Below are positions 45,501-53,994 of a stretch of 64,000 nt of DNA, in pieces (the stretch's first letter is position 1; every line of letters starts with the position of its first letter). The position numbers were made by a program, and so were the translations under genes. The notes below the pieces were generated by a model that did no database searches, was not told the DNA's origin, and was given only the letters and a program-made list of their open reading frames with translations. The DNA is from an uncultured Eubacteriales bacterium (GTDB lineage: Bacteria > Bacillota > Clostridia > Peptostreptococcales > Anaerovoracaceae): contig CASDYG010000006.1 of the NCBI GenBank assembly GCA_949285555.1, forward strand, positions 39,798-103,797. Direction: 5' to 3'.

Positions 45501-48500
45501 GTGAAGGCACTTGTTCCACAACCTACAAAGCATAAGCTAAGTGAAAGAGTAGTAGCTAATAATCCAACTGATGCTTCTGTGACAGAGACAGCCACGGATC
45601 ATGTATGGAAATTTAAGGGCTACAAGTCGGAAGATGCAACAGCTGACAGAACAGAGCTTGTAACTGCTGAAGGTCTTAACAAGTTCTTCGGCTTCTGGCA
45701 GGAATTCTTCAGTGTTACATATGAGTTTAAGCCTGCAAATGAAGCAGATCAGCTACCAGGTGAGGTAACAAATTTACTTCCTCCTAAGGAAAGAGAAAAG
45801 GAAAATGGTGCAACCGTTACGCCTAAGACGCTAGATACTCAAAGCGTTACAGTAACTGAAGCTGACGGACAAAAGTACATCTGGAAATTTAAGAATTGGG
45901 AGGGCAATACCTCAAGACGCATAAATAATGCAGACGAACATTTTGTGGGAATCTGGGAAAAGCATAAGCTATATAATGTTTCCTACGAATTCAAGGCATT
46001 AGACCCATCAGGGGAAGCTATAACGGAAGTTGCTGTACCTGATGAGATTGCTCAGCTTCTACCAAGTGATACAGGTAGTTATGAGGTAGGTACTGACGTA
46101 AATGCAAAGCAGGTAAGTCCTCTAACGGTTAAGGATGCCAGTGGTGATACATGGAGATTCATGGGCTTTAAGCTATCTCCTACAGCTACAGATACCATAA
46201 CTAAGCTAACCATAAAGGACGGCGAAAATAAGTTTGTCGGCTACTGGATAAAAGTAGTTACAAATGTCACCTACGAGTTTAAGAACAAGGATGCTGGCAA
46301 GGATTTACCTGAAACAATTAAGAAGCTCCTTCCACCTTCGACAAAGCACAAGCTTGAAGAAGAGGTGACGGCAGTAGAACCTAAGAGTAAGAAGGTTACT
46401 GTTGTTGAAACCGGACACGTATGGAGATTCAATGGCTATAAAGACGGTGAGAAAGAAAAGAATAAGCTGATCACCACCGAAGGAGAAAATAAGTTTGTCG
46501 GAGAGTGGGAAGAACTATATAATGTTACCCACGAGTTTAGGGCCAAGGACGGAAGCCAGCTTCCGGAAGATGTCCTGAAGCTGGTTCCGGCAAATCAAAC
46601 TGAAAAAGAGGATACTACCCAAGTTTCTCCTACAGACTTTAACACAAAGAGTGTAAAGGTTGTTGAGAATGGAGATAGCATTGAGTGGGTATTTGACTCA
46701 TGGTCTCCTGCAAATGCAACTATAAATAAGGCTGATGCTCATTTCGTAGGAATGTGGGATAAGCATAAGCTAAAAACGGTAGTATATGAGTTTAAGGGAG
46801 TAGATTATTCAGGTGAGACACCTAAGGAGGTAGTGGTACCAGATGAGGTAAAGGCAAATCTACCTAAAGATCCGACTGAATATAGAGTTGGAACAGAAGT
46901 AAATGCAAAGGATCCTGCACCTAAAACAGATGTAAAGGATAAGGATGGAAACACCTGGAGATTCGAAAACTACAGACCATCTGTAGATGGAAATCCTGTA
47001 ACAAAGCTAACCATAAAGGATGGTGAAAACAAATTCACCGGCTACTGGAAGAAGGTAACAACTGAAGTTACATACGAGTTTAAAAATGAGGATGATGCAG
47101 GAAGTCCACTTCCTCAGATGATAACAGACCTTCTGCCACCTAAGAGCATACATAAGCTACAGGAAGATGTTATTGCAGTTCAGCCTACTAAGAGCGAGCT
47201 GACAGATGAGGCAACTAAGCACATCTGGATCTTCAAAGGCTACAAGGACAATGGAGCTGAGAAAAACAGCCTCACTACCGTAGAGGGTGAGAACAAGTTC
47301 GTAGGATTCTGGGAAGAGACCTACAATGTAACTCACGAGTTTGTAGCTAAGGATGGAAGCGTGCTTCCACAGGAGGTAAAGGAACTGCTGCCAGAGGGAC
47401 AAAATAGAAAGTCAAATGGCGAGAAGGTAACACCAACAGACTTTGCCACAAAGAGTGTAAAGGTAGCTGAAAATGGTGCAAAGGTTGAGTGGAGCTTCGA
47501 AAAGTGGCAGGATCCAAGCACAGTAACAATCAATAGAGCAGATGTTAAATTCGTAGGAGTATGGGAGAAGCATAAGCTTTACAATGTAACCTATGAATTT
47601 AAGGGAATTGATGAAAGTGGAGAGCAGCCAGTAGAGGTTGCTGTACCAAAGGAAGTAACAGATAATCTGCCAACTGATACTGAGGACTACAGGGCAGGAG
47701 CAAAGGTAGATGCTAAAAATCCAGATCCAAAGACCGAGGTAAAGGATAGTGATGGAAATACCTGGAGATTTGAAGCATACAAGACTGCCCTAGCTGGAGA
47801 TACTGTAACAGAGCTAACCATAAAGGACGGCGAAAATAAGTTTGTCGGCTACTGGAAGAAGGTAGATACAGTAGTAACCTACAAGTTTGTAAATAAGGAT
47901 CCAGGAGATCTGCCGGAAGAGATTGTAAATCTCACTCCTACAAAGACTACTCATAAGCTAGGTGAAAATGTAACTGCTAAGAATCCTACCAAGGAAAAAA
48001 TTACTGATCCTGACGGATATGTATGGAGATTCAATGGTTATAAGGACGGAGAAACTCCAAAGACTAGCCTTGTTACCAGAGAAGGCGATAACCTGTTTAC
48101 CGGAGAGTGGGAGAGACTTTATAGTGTAACCCATAAGTTTAAGAGCAAGGACGGAAGTAAGCTTCCGGAGGAAGTAACAAAGCTTCTGCCAGCTCCACAG
48201 GTAGAAAAGGAAAACAAGTCGAAGGTAACTCCAACTGACTTTACACCTAAGAGTGTTACCGTAACTGAAGGAACAGATAAGTATCTATGGATATTTGATT
48301 CATGGGATAAGAGTGAAAAGGTAATTGCTGGTGACAACCAAGAGTTCGTAGGAACATGGGAGAAGCATAAGCTTTACAAGGTAACCTATGAATTTAAGGG
48401 AGTAGATTATTCAGGTGGTACGCCTAAGGAGGTAGTGGTACCAGATGAGGTAAAGGCAAATCTGCCTACAGACGATAAGGACTACAGGCTTAATGAAGAA

Positions 48501-50816
48501 GCTAATCCGTCAGCACCTGCACCTAAAACAGAGGTAAAGGATAAGGATGGAAACACCTGGAGATTCGAAAACTACAGACCATCTGTAGATGGAGAGCCTG
48601 TAACAAAGCTAACCATAAAGGATGGCGAAAACAAGTTTATCGGCTACTGGCAGAAGGTAGATACGGAAGTAACCTATAAGTTCGTGAAGAAGGGTGGCGG
48701 AGAGCTGCCAGCTGAAATAACTAAGCTGATACCAGCCAAGAGCAGCCACAAGCTGGGTGAAAACGTACAGGCTAAAACTCCGGAAAAGACGAAGGAAGTA
48801 GTTAATGGCCATACATGGAGATTCAATGGCTATAAGGACGGAGATATTCCAAAGACAAGCCTTGTTACTACAGAAGGTGAGAACCTGTTTACTGGAGAAT
48901 GGGAGGAGTTATTTAATGTAACTCATCTATTTAAGGCAGCTGATAATAGTAAGCTACCTAAAGAAGTGGTTGACCAGACACCTAAGCCTCAAAATGAAAA
49001 GGCTAATGGAGATAAGGTAAGCCCTACTAGCTTTGAACCTAAGAATGTTAAGAGCAAGGAAGGTGAAAGAACCTACATCTGGAAATTCAAGAATTGGGAA
49101 GAGCCTACCACTAGAACCATCGACAATGCAGATGAAGAGTTTGTAGGAATATGGGAAAAGACTCCACTTTATACCGTTACCTATAAGTACAACTATCCTG
49201 ATGCAGATCCTGAAGTCTATCATAAGGTACCAGACATAGAGTCTGGTGGTAATGTGGTTAAGGACCATCCGAAGGATCCTGTAAGGGAAAAGGAAGGCAA
49301 CAAGACATATAAGTTTAAAAAGTGGAACTCAAGCCCGGACGGAAATGGAGAGGACTTTGATCCAAGCACGCCAATCACTGGTGATAAAATAGTGTATGCT
49401 ATTTGGACGGAGAGTATTCCGTGGACGGATATAAAGCCACTTTACAATGTTACCTACAGATTCGAGCCAAAGGAAAAGACGGACGTGCTTCCAGAGGCAA
49501 TCAAGAAGCGTTTACCGGAAAGTGAGACAAGCAAGCTTAATGGAACTATTGTCACACCGAAGGCGATCGATGAAGATAATACGACCTATGATGAGGTGGT
49601 AGCTGACGGAGTTACATACAGATGGACCTTCGAAGGCTGGGATGCCGAGCAAAAGGTTGTAAATGGTGCAGATGTAGAATTCGTAGGTGTATGGAGCAAG
49701 GAGAGGCTGTATAAAGTTACTTATAAGAGCAACTATCCTAACGCCGATCCTGATCCTTACCATGAAATACCAAACATCAAGAAGGGCAATAATGTAGTCA
49801 AGGAGCACCCAACAGACCCTGTAAGGGAGAAGGAAGGTAACAAGACATACAAGTTCAAACGTTGGAATTCAAGCCCTGACGGAAGTGGAGAGGACTTTGA
49901 TCCAAGCACCCCAATAACAGAAGATAAGATTGTTTATGCTATATGGGAAGAGAGCATTCCATGGACTGAAATAAAACCACTTTACAAGGCTATTTTCACC
50001 TTTGAGAGTGCAGATCCTAATGTTCCGCTACCAGAAGGCGTAACAAAGCTACTTCCACAGGATAGGACATCCCTGTTTGATGGAACAACTGTAAATGCTG
50101 AGCCGGATACATTCCCAAGTGTAACTGAGGATCTGGGAGGTGGAAGCGCAAGAGTGTGGACATTTACCTCATGGGATAAGGAAAGTGCAGTAGTTGAAGG
50201 TGGAGATCTTGCTTTCGTAGGAGTGTGGGAATATAAGACCATTATTCCGTCAACACCACTTACTTATTTCGTAACGCATCAATTTGTAGCAGAGGATGGA
50301 AGTGAGCTTCCTGTCGATGTTACGAAGCTGCGACCACAAAATGTGAGTGGAAAGACTAATGGCGAGGTTGTAACACCTTCTGAGTTATCAGCTACAGAGG
50401 TAGTGATTCCAAGAGAAGATGGAGGACAGATAGTTTGGAGATTCAAGTCATGGGATAAGAATCAAGACACTATCAATAATGATAATGTACTATTTGTGGG
50501 AACATGGGCGAAAACGGAGATAAATCCACCTGAGCCTGTTGAACCTACAGATCCAACTGATCCGACAGACCCTACAGATCCAACCAAGCCTGTTGAGCCA
50601 ACAGATCCGACAAAGCCTGTTGTACCAACGGAGCCAACAAAACCGGTTATACCAGAAAAACCTGGAAGACCTGAAGAAAATCCACAGGTACCTGGAGTAT
50701 CTGATGCTCCAAAGGCACCAAAAACTGGAGATGATGGCTTTGGATTTGAACTATTTGCAATCATTGCATCTATACTTGGGCTCTTTGGTATCTCAAGGAA
50801 GAAAAAAGAGGATTAA
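42567..50816 (+). CDS. Giant SHIRT-repeat surface protein with APKTGD sorting signal
   Basis: A 2749-residue secreted cell-wall protein. It starts at TTG 42567 behind AAGGAGGAGG. A signal peptide (about residues 1-36, ending near SYAA) is followed by a unique N-terminal region (to about residue 300). Then come about 26 repeats of 80-95 residues reading like SHIRT domains (YxVTYEFK...P...LLP...W.F.GY...GENKFVGxW). The middle is a three-type super-repeat of about 800 bases. Two repeats near the end resemble InlB B-repeats (KFKKWNSSPDGNGEDFDPST). A Pro/Thr-rich wall linker (PTDPTDPTDPTDP) precedes APKTGD, a hydrophobic helix and RKKKED. SHIRT stacks are rigid rods that hold an N-terminal ligand-binding part away from the cell; here the ligand is unknown. 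A 1230-residue paralogue lies at 60134. Confidence 0.92.
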   Translation: MKRRFHDLGRRILVSIVILAMVLQFYPPQSRYSYAANEWPHLVVDAKVKFSVESSFQKKLGRRDNALKNLLGKEKTVGELFTYTDVFKDKIAESKYGDQNHDQSRFFSTPKGEGMTYSAGTAFPHYIPADAAEGVDSLTLLQTIHDNFKAEGEVIRETIKNATKDTRLFNAFKNNFPEKFVEESEATTEKIAGDTTKYQTLTTGTRFAAVFSDKATVYDSKLAMNVDLNRPFTKEHLKERGIPEKFEIPKEFKISVVNNTLNAAILFAYAVANDYRPNSDLFYNEPQNAGGKGEATLTYNYEIKVVELKIPVKYEYVPQDKGLVLPAEIAELAKDLDQEYEYNTKKAVTTKDVPNKEITANDGSVWTFAGWQNVLTDDDRTDGNLVATHSLMPNNYNDAKDPKVNKFIGVWKRTQEPVPQNTNVTYEYVDTDGAPAPSEIQNLKPEDSEHQIGISVDAADPKGNQREIKIGDHFWRFNGYQVDGRNSSSLTTKAGENKFTGVWEKLYNVTYDFKAKEAGDVLPEEIKTRFLPDKEYKKENGSSITPAEPKGKTYIETKAGKKYEWTFEKWEGDSSRQINKADEHFVGVWVKKPLYNVTYEFKGVDKSSGKTVEIKLPEKFNQYLPTDNGDYKVGENVNAKTVTPLKDKDDNGDTWKFIGFKSSMDATENVDSLVVKDGDNKFIGYWEKITTKVTYEFKNDDPQGSVLPQVVEALLPTTTTHKLEETVQAVNPTEQEVVDEATSHVWLFRGYKDGGATKDSLVTVEGENKFVGFWAETYNVTHEFVDKDGGSLPKEVTALVPSPQTKKLNGSPVTPSEFTTKSVKVTEGSDRFEWTFDKWNKDRDVINRADAHFIGQWEKNKLYNVIYQFKGIDSSSGTPQEVAAPKQANDNLPQDSNEYKIGEQALPKQPALNEVIDDNGDTWRFVGYKSAFNAQDNVTELEIADGENKFVGYWQKIVTDVTYEFKNIDLNGRDVPTEVKALVPQPTKHKLSERVVANNPTDASVTETATDHVWKFKGYKSEDATADRTELVTAEGLNKFFGFWQEFFSVTYEFKPANEADQLPGEVTNLLPPKEREKENGATVTPKTLDTQSVTVTEADGQKYIWKFKNWEGNTSRRINNADEHFVGIWEKHKLYNVSYEFKALDPSGEAITEVAVPDEIAQLLPSDTGSYEVGTDVNAKQVSPLTVKDASGDTWRFMGFKLSPTATDTITKLTIKDGENKFVGYWIKVVTNVTYEFKNKDAGKDLPETIKKLLPPSTKHKLEEEVTAVEPKSKKVTVVETGHVWRFNGYKDGEKEKNKLITTEGENKFVGEWEELYNVTHEFRAKDGSQLPEDVLKLVPANQTEKEDTTQVSPTDFNTKSVKVVENGDSIEWVFDSWSPANATINKADAHFVGMWDKHKLKTVVYEFKGVDYSGETPKEVVVPDEVKANLPKDPTEYRVGTEVNAKDPAPKTDVKDKDGNTWRFENYRPSVDGNPVTKLTIKDGENKFTGYWKKVTTEVTYEFKNEDDAGSPLPQMITDLLPPKSIHKLQEDVIAVQPTKSELTDEATKHIWIFKGYKDNGAEKNSLTTVEGENKFVGFWEETYNVTHEFVAKDGSVLPQEVKELLPEGQNRKSNGEKVTPTDFATKSVKVAENGAKVEWSFEKWQDPSTVTINRADVKFVGVWEKHKLYNVTYEFKGIDESGEQPVEVAVPKEVTDNLPTDTEDYRAGAKVDAKNPDPKTEVKDSDGNTWRFEAYKTALAGDTVTELTIKDGENKFVGYWKKVDTVVTYKFVNKDPGDLPEEIVNLTPTKTTHKLGENVTAKNPTKEKITDPDGYVWRFNGYKDGETPKTSLVTREGDNLFTGEWERLYSVTHKFKSKDGSKLPEEVTKLLPAPQVEKENKSKVTPTDFTPKSVTVTEGTDKYLWIFDSWDKSEKVIAGDNQEFVGTWEKHKLYKVTYEFKGVDYSGGTPKEVVVPDEVKANLPTDDKDYRLNEEANPSAPAPKTEVKDKDGNTWRFENYRPSVDGEPVTKLTIKDGENKFIGYWQKVDTEVTYKFVKKGGGELPAEITKLIPAKSSHKLGENVQAKTPEKTKEVVNGHTWRFNGYKDGDIPKTSLVTTEGENLFTGEWEELFNVTHLFKAADNSKLPKEVVDQTPKPQNEKANGDKVSPTSFEPKNVKSKEGERTYIWKFKNWEEPTTRTIDNADEEFVGIWEKTPLYTVTYKYNYPDADPEVYHKVPDIESGGNVVKDHPKDPVREKEGNKTYKFKKWNSSPDGNGEDFDPSTPITGDKIVYAIWTESIPWTDIKPLYNVTYRFEPKEKTDVLPEAIKKRLPESETSKLNGTIVTPKAIDEDNTTYDEVVADGVTYRWTFEGWDAEQKVVNGADVEFVGVWSKERLYKVTYKSNYPNADPDPYHEIPNIKKGNNVVKEHPTDPVREKEGNKTYKFKRWNSSPDGSGEDFDPSTPITEDKIVYAIWEESIPWTEIKPLYKAIFTFESADPNVPLPEGVTKLLPQDRTSLFDGTTVNAEPDTFPSVTEDLGGGSARVWTFTSWDKESAVVEGGDLAFVGVWEYKTIIPSTPLTYFVTHQFVAEDGSELPVDVTKLRPQNVSGKTNGEVVTPSELSATEVVIPREDGGQIVWRFKSWDKNQDTINNDNVLFVGTWAKTEINPPEPVEPTDPTDPTDPTDPTKPVEPTDPTKPVVPTEPTKPVIPEKPGRPEENPQVPGVSDAPKAPKTGDDGFGFELFAIIASILGLFGISRKKKED
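43834..48900 (+). repeat. Tandem super-repeat of about 800 bases inside the giant surface gene
   Basis: By my reading, units of one repeat subtype start near 43834, 44632, 45438, 46256, 47058, 47864 and 48659, so the period is 795-818 bases. Each period holds three SHIRT-like subtypes: one with THKL and VTAxxPT, one with THEF and VTPTDF, and one with YEFKGxDxSG and NLPxD. Six full periods are followed by two further units and more divergent repeats. Confidence 0.8.
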
Positions 50817-50830
50817 TATCGAAAATAAAT

Positions 50831-50866
50831 CGGCATGAAGCCTTCGAGCTTTGTGCCGGTTTTTTT
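50831..50866 (+). terminator. Intrinsic terminator after the giant surface gene
   Basis: CGGCATGAAGC pairs with GCTTTGTGCCG (two G-U pairs) over a six-base loop, followed by seven T. Confidence 0.88.
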
Positions 50867-51035
50867 ATAGTTTAATAGTAAAAAGCTAAATCAAAAATTA
50901 TATAGAAATTAGATTTATTATGAATTTAATAAAATAATTAATTCTAATTTAGCAGTTTTAATAGCACATATAAGGAAAGAGATTAGTCTAAAACGTAATG
51001 AATTATATAATTTAAAGTTATATTATATTTTAACA

Positions 51036-51064
51036 TTTACAATTTTTTTGTACCTGTATATAGT
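51036..51064 (+). promoter_or_regulatory. Candidate promoter upstream of the first transglutaminase-like gene
   Basis: TTTACA (51036-51041), 17 bases, TATAGT (51059-51064). A second possible -35, consensus TTGACA, lies at 51072-51077; its -10 would fall inside the TA tract. The rest of the 299-base gap after the giant gene is plain AT-rich DNA. Confidence 0.5.
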
Positions 51065-51085
51065 TTTTATATTGACAAATACCCC

Positions 51086-51104
51086 ATATATATATATATA
51101 TATA
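51086..51104 (+). repeat. TA dinucleotide tract between promoter and ribosome-binding site
   Basis: Nineteen bases of alternating A and T directly abut AAGGAGGAG (51104-51112) of the gene starting at 51116. Depending on the promoter used, the tract is the -10 region or the 5' leader. Slippage would change promoter spacing or ribosome-binding-site context. Confidence 0.9.
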
Positions 51105-51115
51105 AGGAGGAGAAT

Positions 51116-53368
51116 ATGAAAAGATTTCGCTTAGTCCTTATATATAGTATTATTTTTTCGGCATTATTTTTCTGTGCTGGTTTTAATAATTCTGCCAGTG
51201 CAGCTACAACAGATGATTCTATAACAGAGGCGATAGGAAGTGAAAGCACTACTTATTCAGAAAATCCTTCAGATTCTGAGAAAGCATCTGAAGATGCAGT
51301 GGTTACTTCCAATGTAGAGGATTCATCCATTCCAGCTTCAGCTGAAAAGAACTCTCTAGAAAGAAGTGCTTCTCCAAAGGAGAGATTTGTCACAGAGGAA
51401 GGGCATACCTATTATTATAAAAATGGTGTTAAGCAATCAGGTGTTATTGAAGACAATGGTAGCTTTTATTATCTAGATCTAAACACCTTTGCTCTTCTTA
51501 ATAAAGTATCCATTGTAGAGTTTGATGAAAATAGATACTTTGTGCTAGAAAGTGGCAAGATAGTAGTCTCTGACTGGGTTTATTGGAATGATAAAAAGGC
51601 ATATGCTAACGACAGAGGTATCATTGCCAAGGGAACTTATTATGTAGGGCCTAACAAGTATACTACTGATGCAGATGGCTTTGTTATAGAGCCTGTTCGT
51701 GCTGGATTTGTGGTATACGATGATGGTATGGCATATCGTATGACAAATGGTGCTTATGCTAAGGGGCTGTTTTATGTAGGCAAGGATCGCTACTATGCCG
51801 ATGAAAATGGCAAGATAGAGAAGAAGGCTAGATGGATAGATTATAATGGCAAGAGATACTTCTCCCAGCCAAATGGTGCTCTGTACAGAAGTAGATGGCT
51901 TTACTTTGGAGATAAGAAGGCATATGTAGGAGTAGACGGAGCAGCGGGAATAGGCACCTATTATGTGGGAACAACTAAATACACTAGCGATGAGGAAGGC
52001 TATGTGATAGAGCCTGGCTTTGTGAATGTAGCTGGTGGTATGGCATATCGCATGACAAATGGTGCTTATGCTAAGGGGCTGTTTTATGTAGGCCAGGATC
52101 GCTATTATGCCGATGAACATGGCAAGATAGAGAAAAAGGCTAGATGGATAGACTATAATGGCAAGAGATACTTCTCCCAGCCAAACGGTGCTCTGTACAG
52201 AAGCAGATGGCTTTACTTTGGAGATAAAAGTGCCTATGCATCCGGAGATGGAAGCATAGCTATTGGTAACTACTACATAGGCAGCACTCTATATGTAAGT
52301 GATGATGAAGGATTTATTGAGCTAGGTCCGAAGATTGTATCTAGAGATGGCAAGACCTTTTTCATAAATAAGGATGGAGGCATCACTCGTAATGGATGGG
52401 TGAAGGTCAATGATACTCAGTATGCATATGCTAAGGCTGATGGAGATTTTGCTAAGGGCTTCTACTATATAGGTATTAGTCTGTATTATGGTAATCCAGC
52501 TAATGGCTTCATTGATATGGGAGAGGCTGTTAGAACCTATGGAGATATTAAGGTTGCCACCAAGGCTGATGGAAGTCTACATAGAGATGGTTTTATCATG
52601 ATGGATTCTGGCATTTACTATGCAAAGTCTAGTGGGCTTCTTGCAGTCAACGAGACTGTAGTAGTAGATGGTCTATCCTTTAAGCTAGAGGCAGATGGTA
52701 GGCTCAAGGCAGGTAGCGGAATCGTAATCATTGGAAACGATAAGTATTTCAGAGATAGCGAGACTGGTGGCGTTCTTAAGAACAGATGGATTAAATTTGG
52801 TGATGACTATTATTATGCTGGTGTCGATGGAAAATTCTTATCAGGCTGGCAAACCATTGGTGGAGAGACCTATTACTTTGCTACTGATACTAAGAAAATG
52901 GCTAAGAACACCTATGTAGGTCGCATATATATGGATGCAAGCGGTCAGATGGCCGGTGTATATAAATATGCCTACAGTCTTGCGAAAAGCCTAGACTTTA
53001 GCTTGAGGAATTGTTATAATTGGGTTATTAGCAATATGAGCTATTCTGGTTATAATCTAACCTCCAGTACAACAGTAGAGGATCTTGCGGCTGAGGGACT
53101 TTATTATAAAAATGGTAATTGCTATGTATTTGCAGCCACCTTCTATGCAATGGCAGCAGCTATGGGCTATGATGCTAGAGTTATGAAGGGATATGTGCAG
53201 ACCTTAAGCCACGGTAATCAAGCCCACGGCTGGTGTGAGGTTAGGGTGAATGGAGTTACCTACATATGTGATCCTGAAAATGAATGGTACACGCATACTG
53301 ATCAGTTCATGAAGCAATATAGGTCTCCAGGCACAAGTAGATATGTGAATTATGGTCCTATGAATTAA
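51116..53368 (+). CDS. Secreted protein with cell-wall-binding-like repeats and a transglutaminase-like domain (paralogue 1)
   Basis: A 750-residue exported protein: signal peptide (residues 1-34, ending SASA), a Ser/Glu-rich spacer to about 85, then about 16 aromatic- and glycine-rich repeats of around 20-25 residues (for example DRYYADENGKIEKKARWIDY) of the cell-wall/choline-binding kind, and a C-terminal transglutaminase-like domain from about residue 620. The presumed catalytic triad is Cys in GNCYVFA, His in AHGWCEV and Asp in CDPENEW. No sortase signal, so attachment should be through the repeats. Two blocks of about 190 bases (from 51724 and 52030) are nearly identical. The TA tract just upstream suggests variable expression. 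Confidence 0.85.
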   Translation: MKRFRLVLIYSIIFSALFFCAGFNNSASAATTDDSITEAIGSESTTYSENPSDSEKASEDAVVTSNVEDSSIPASAEKNSLERSASPKERFVTEEGHTYYYKNGVKQSGVIEDNGSFYYLDLNTFALLNKVSIVEFDENRYFVLESGKIVVSDWVYWNDKKAYANDRGIIAKGTYYVGPNKYTTDADGFVIEPVRAGFVVYDDGMAYRMTNGAYAKGLFYVGKDRYYADENGKIEKKARWIDYNGKRYFSQPNGALYRSRWLYFGDKKAYVGVDGAAGIGTYYVGTTKYTSDEEGYVIEPGFVNVAGGMAYRMTNGAYAKGLFYVGQDRYYADEHGKIEKKARWIDYNGKRYFSQPNGALYRSRWLYFGDKSAYASGDGSIAIGNYYIGSTLYVSDDEGFIELGPKIVSRDGKTFFINKDGGITRNGWVKVNDTQYAYAKADGDFAKGFYYIGISLYYGNPANGFIDMGEAVRTYGDIKVATKADGSLHRDGFIMMDSGIYYAKSSGLLAVNETVVVDGLSFKLEADGRLKAGSGIVIIGNDKYFRDSETGGVLKNRWIKFGDDYYYAGVDGKFLSGWQTIGGETYYFATDTKKMAKNTYVGRIYMDASGQMAGVYKYAYSLAKSLDFSLRNCYNWVISNMSYSGYNLTSSTTVEDLAAEGLYYKNGNCYVFAATFYAMAAAMGYDARVMKGYVQTLSHGNQAHGWCEVRVNGVTYICDPENEWYTHTDQFMKQYRSPGTSRYVNYGPMN

Positions 53369-53396
53369 ATTTTTAAACTGAGGAGAAGGGAGAAAA

Positions 53397-53978
53397 ATGA
53401 GTTTAAAAAAGTTACTATCAGTTGTATTTATTTTCGCACTAGTCATTGGAATGACTGCATGTGGAGATAAGAAAAAGGAAGAAAAAAAGGAAAAGGCCTT
53501 CGAAGGCTCCTTTGAGGTGACCGTCAGTGAGGGTGTATCCTTTGACAATGTAAAGCTGTTTAAAGATGGCGAGGATAAGCCTCTCGGTGAGGTGAATAAA
53601 AAGACGGATAATCATCTGACATATAGCATTGATAAGAGTGCTAAGGGTAAGGTGGTAGTCACTGTAGGTGATGAAAAGGTAGAGGTAGCATTAGATGAGC
53701 TTTATAAGATTAGTGATGCTACTATTGCGATTACTGAGTCTGAGGTAATAGTAAAGTATAATAAGGATAAAAAGCCGGTAGAGCTAAAAGCTGCTATGCC
53801 TGTTAAGGAAGAAGCACCAGTAGCCGAGGAGCAGGCCGCACCAGAGCCAGCACCTGTTCAGCAGGTGGCAGCTCCAGCTCCAGTTCAGAGTGGAGCACCA
53901 GCCCCTGCAGAGACTGCAGCAGCACCGGCTGATGTACCTAATCAAGAGGGATGTATTACTGACGGCTTAGTATATTAA
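53397..53978 (+). CDS. Predicted lipoprotein of unknown function
   Basis: A 193-residue exported protein I cannot assign. The signal peptide ends in a lipobox (GMTAC, Cys at residue 22), predicting a lipid anchor on the outer face of the membrane. A Lys/Glu-rich spacer is followed by an approximately 90-residue beta-rich domain (FEVTVSEGVSFDNVKLFKDG to ATIAITESEVIVKYN) and a flexible tail rich in Ala, Pro and Glu (residues 130-178), ending NQEGCITDGLVY with one Cys. AGAAGGGAG precedes ATG 53397. It lies between the first transglutaminase-like gene and the acyltransferase gene on the same strand with short gaps. Confidence 0.8.
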   Translation: MSLKKLLSVVFIFALVIGMTACGDKKKEEKKEKAFEGSFEVTVSEGVSFDNVKLFKDGEDKPLGEVNKKTDNHLTYSIDKSAKGKVVVTVGDEKVEVALDELYKISDATIAITESEVIVKYNKDKKPVELKAAMPVKEEAPVAEEQAAPEPAPVQQVAAPAPVQSGAPAPAETAAAPADVPNQEGCITDGLVY

Positions 53979-53994
53979 AAGGTTCTGAAAATCT

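Noticed and set aside
43834-48900. Regularly spaced repeats as a possible CRISPR array
   Set aside because: The period is about 800 bases, the repeats are coding and imperfect, and there are no short identical repeats with unique spacers anywhere in the window.
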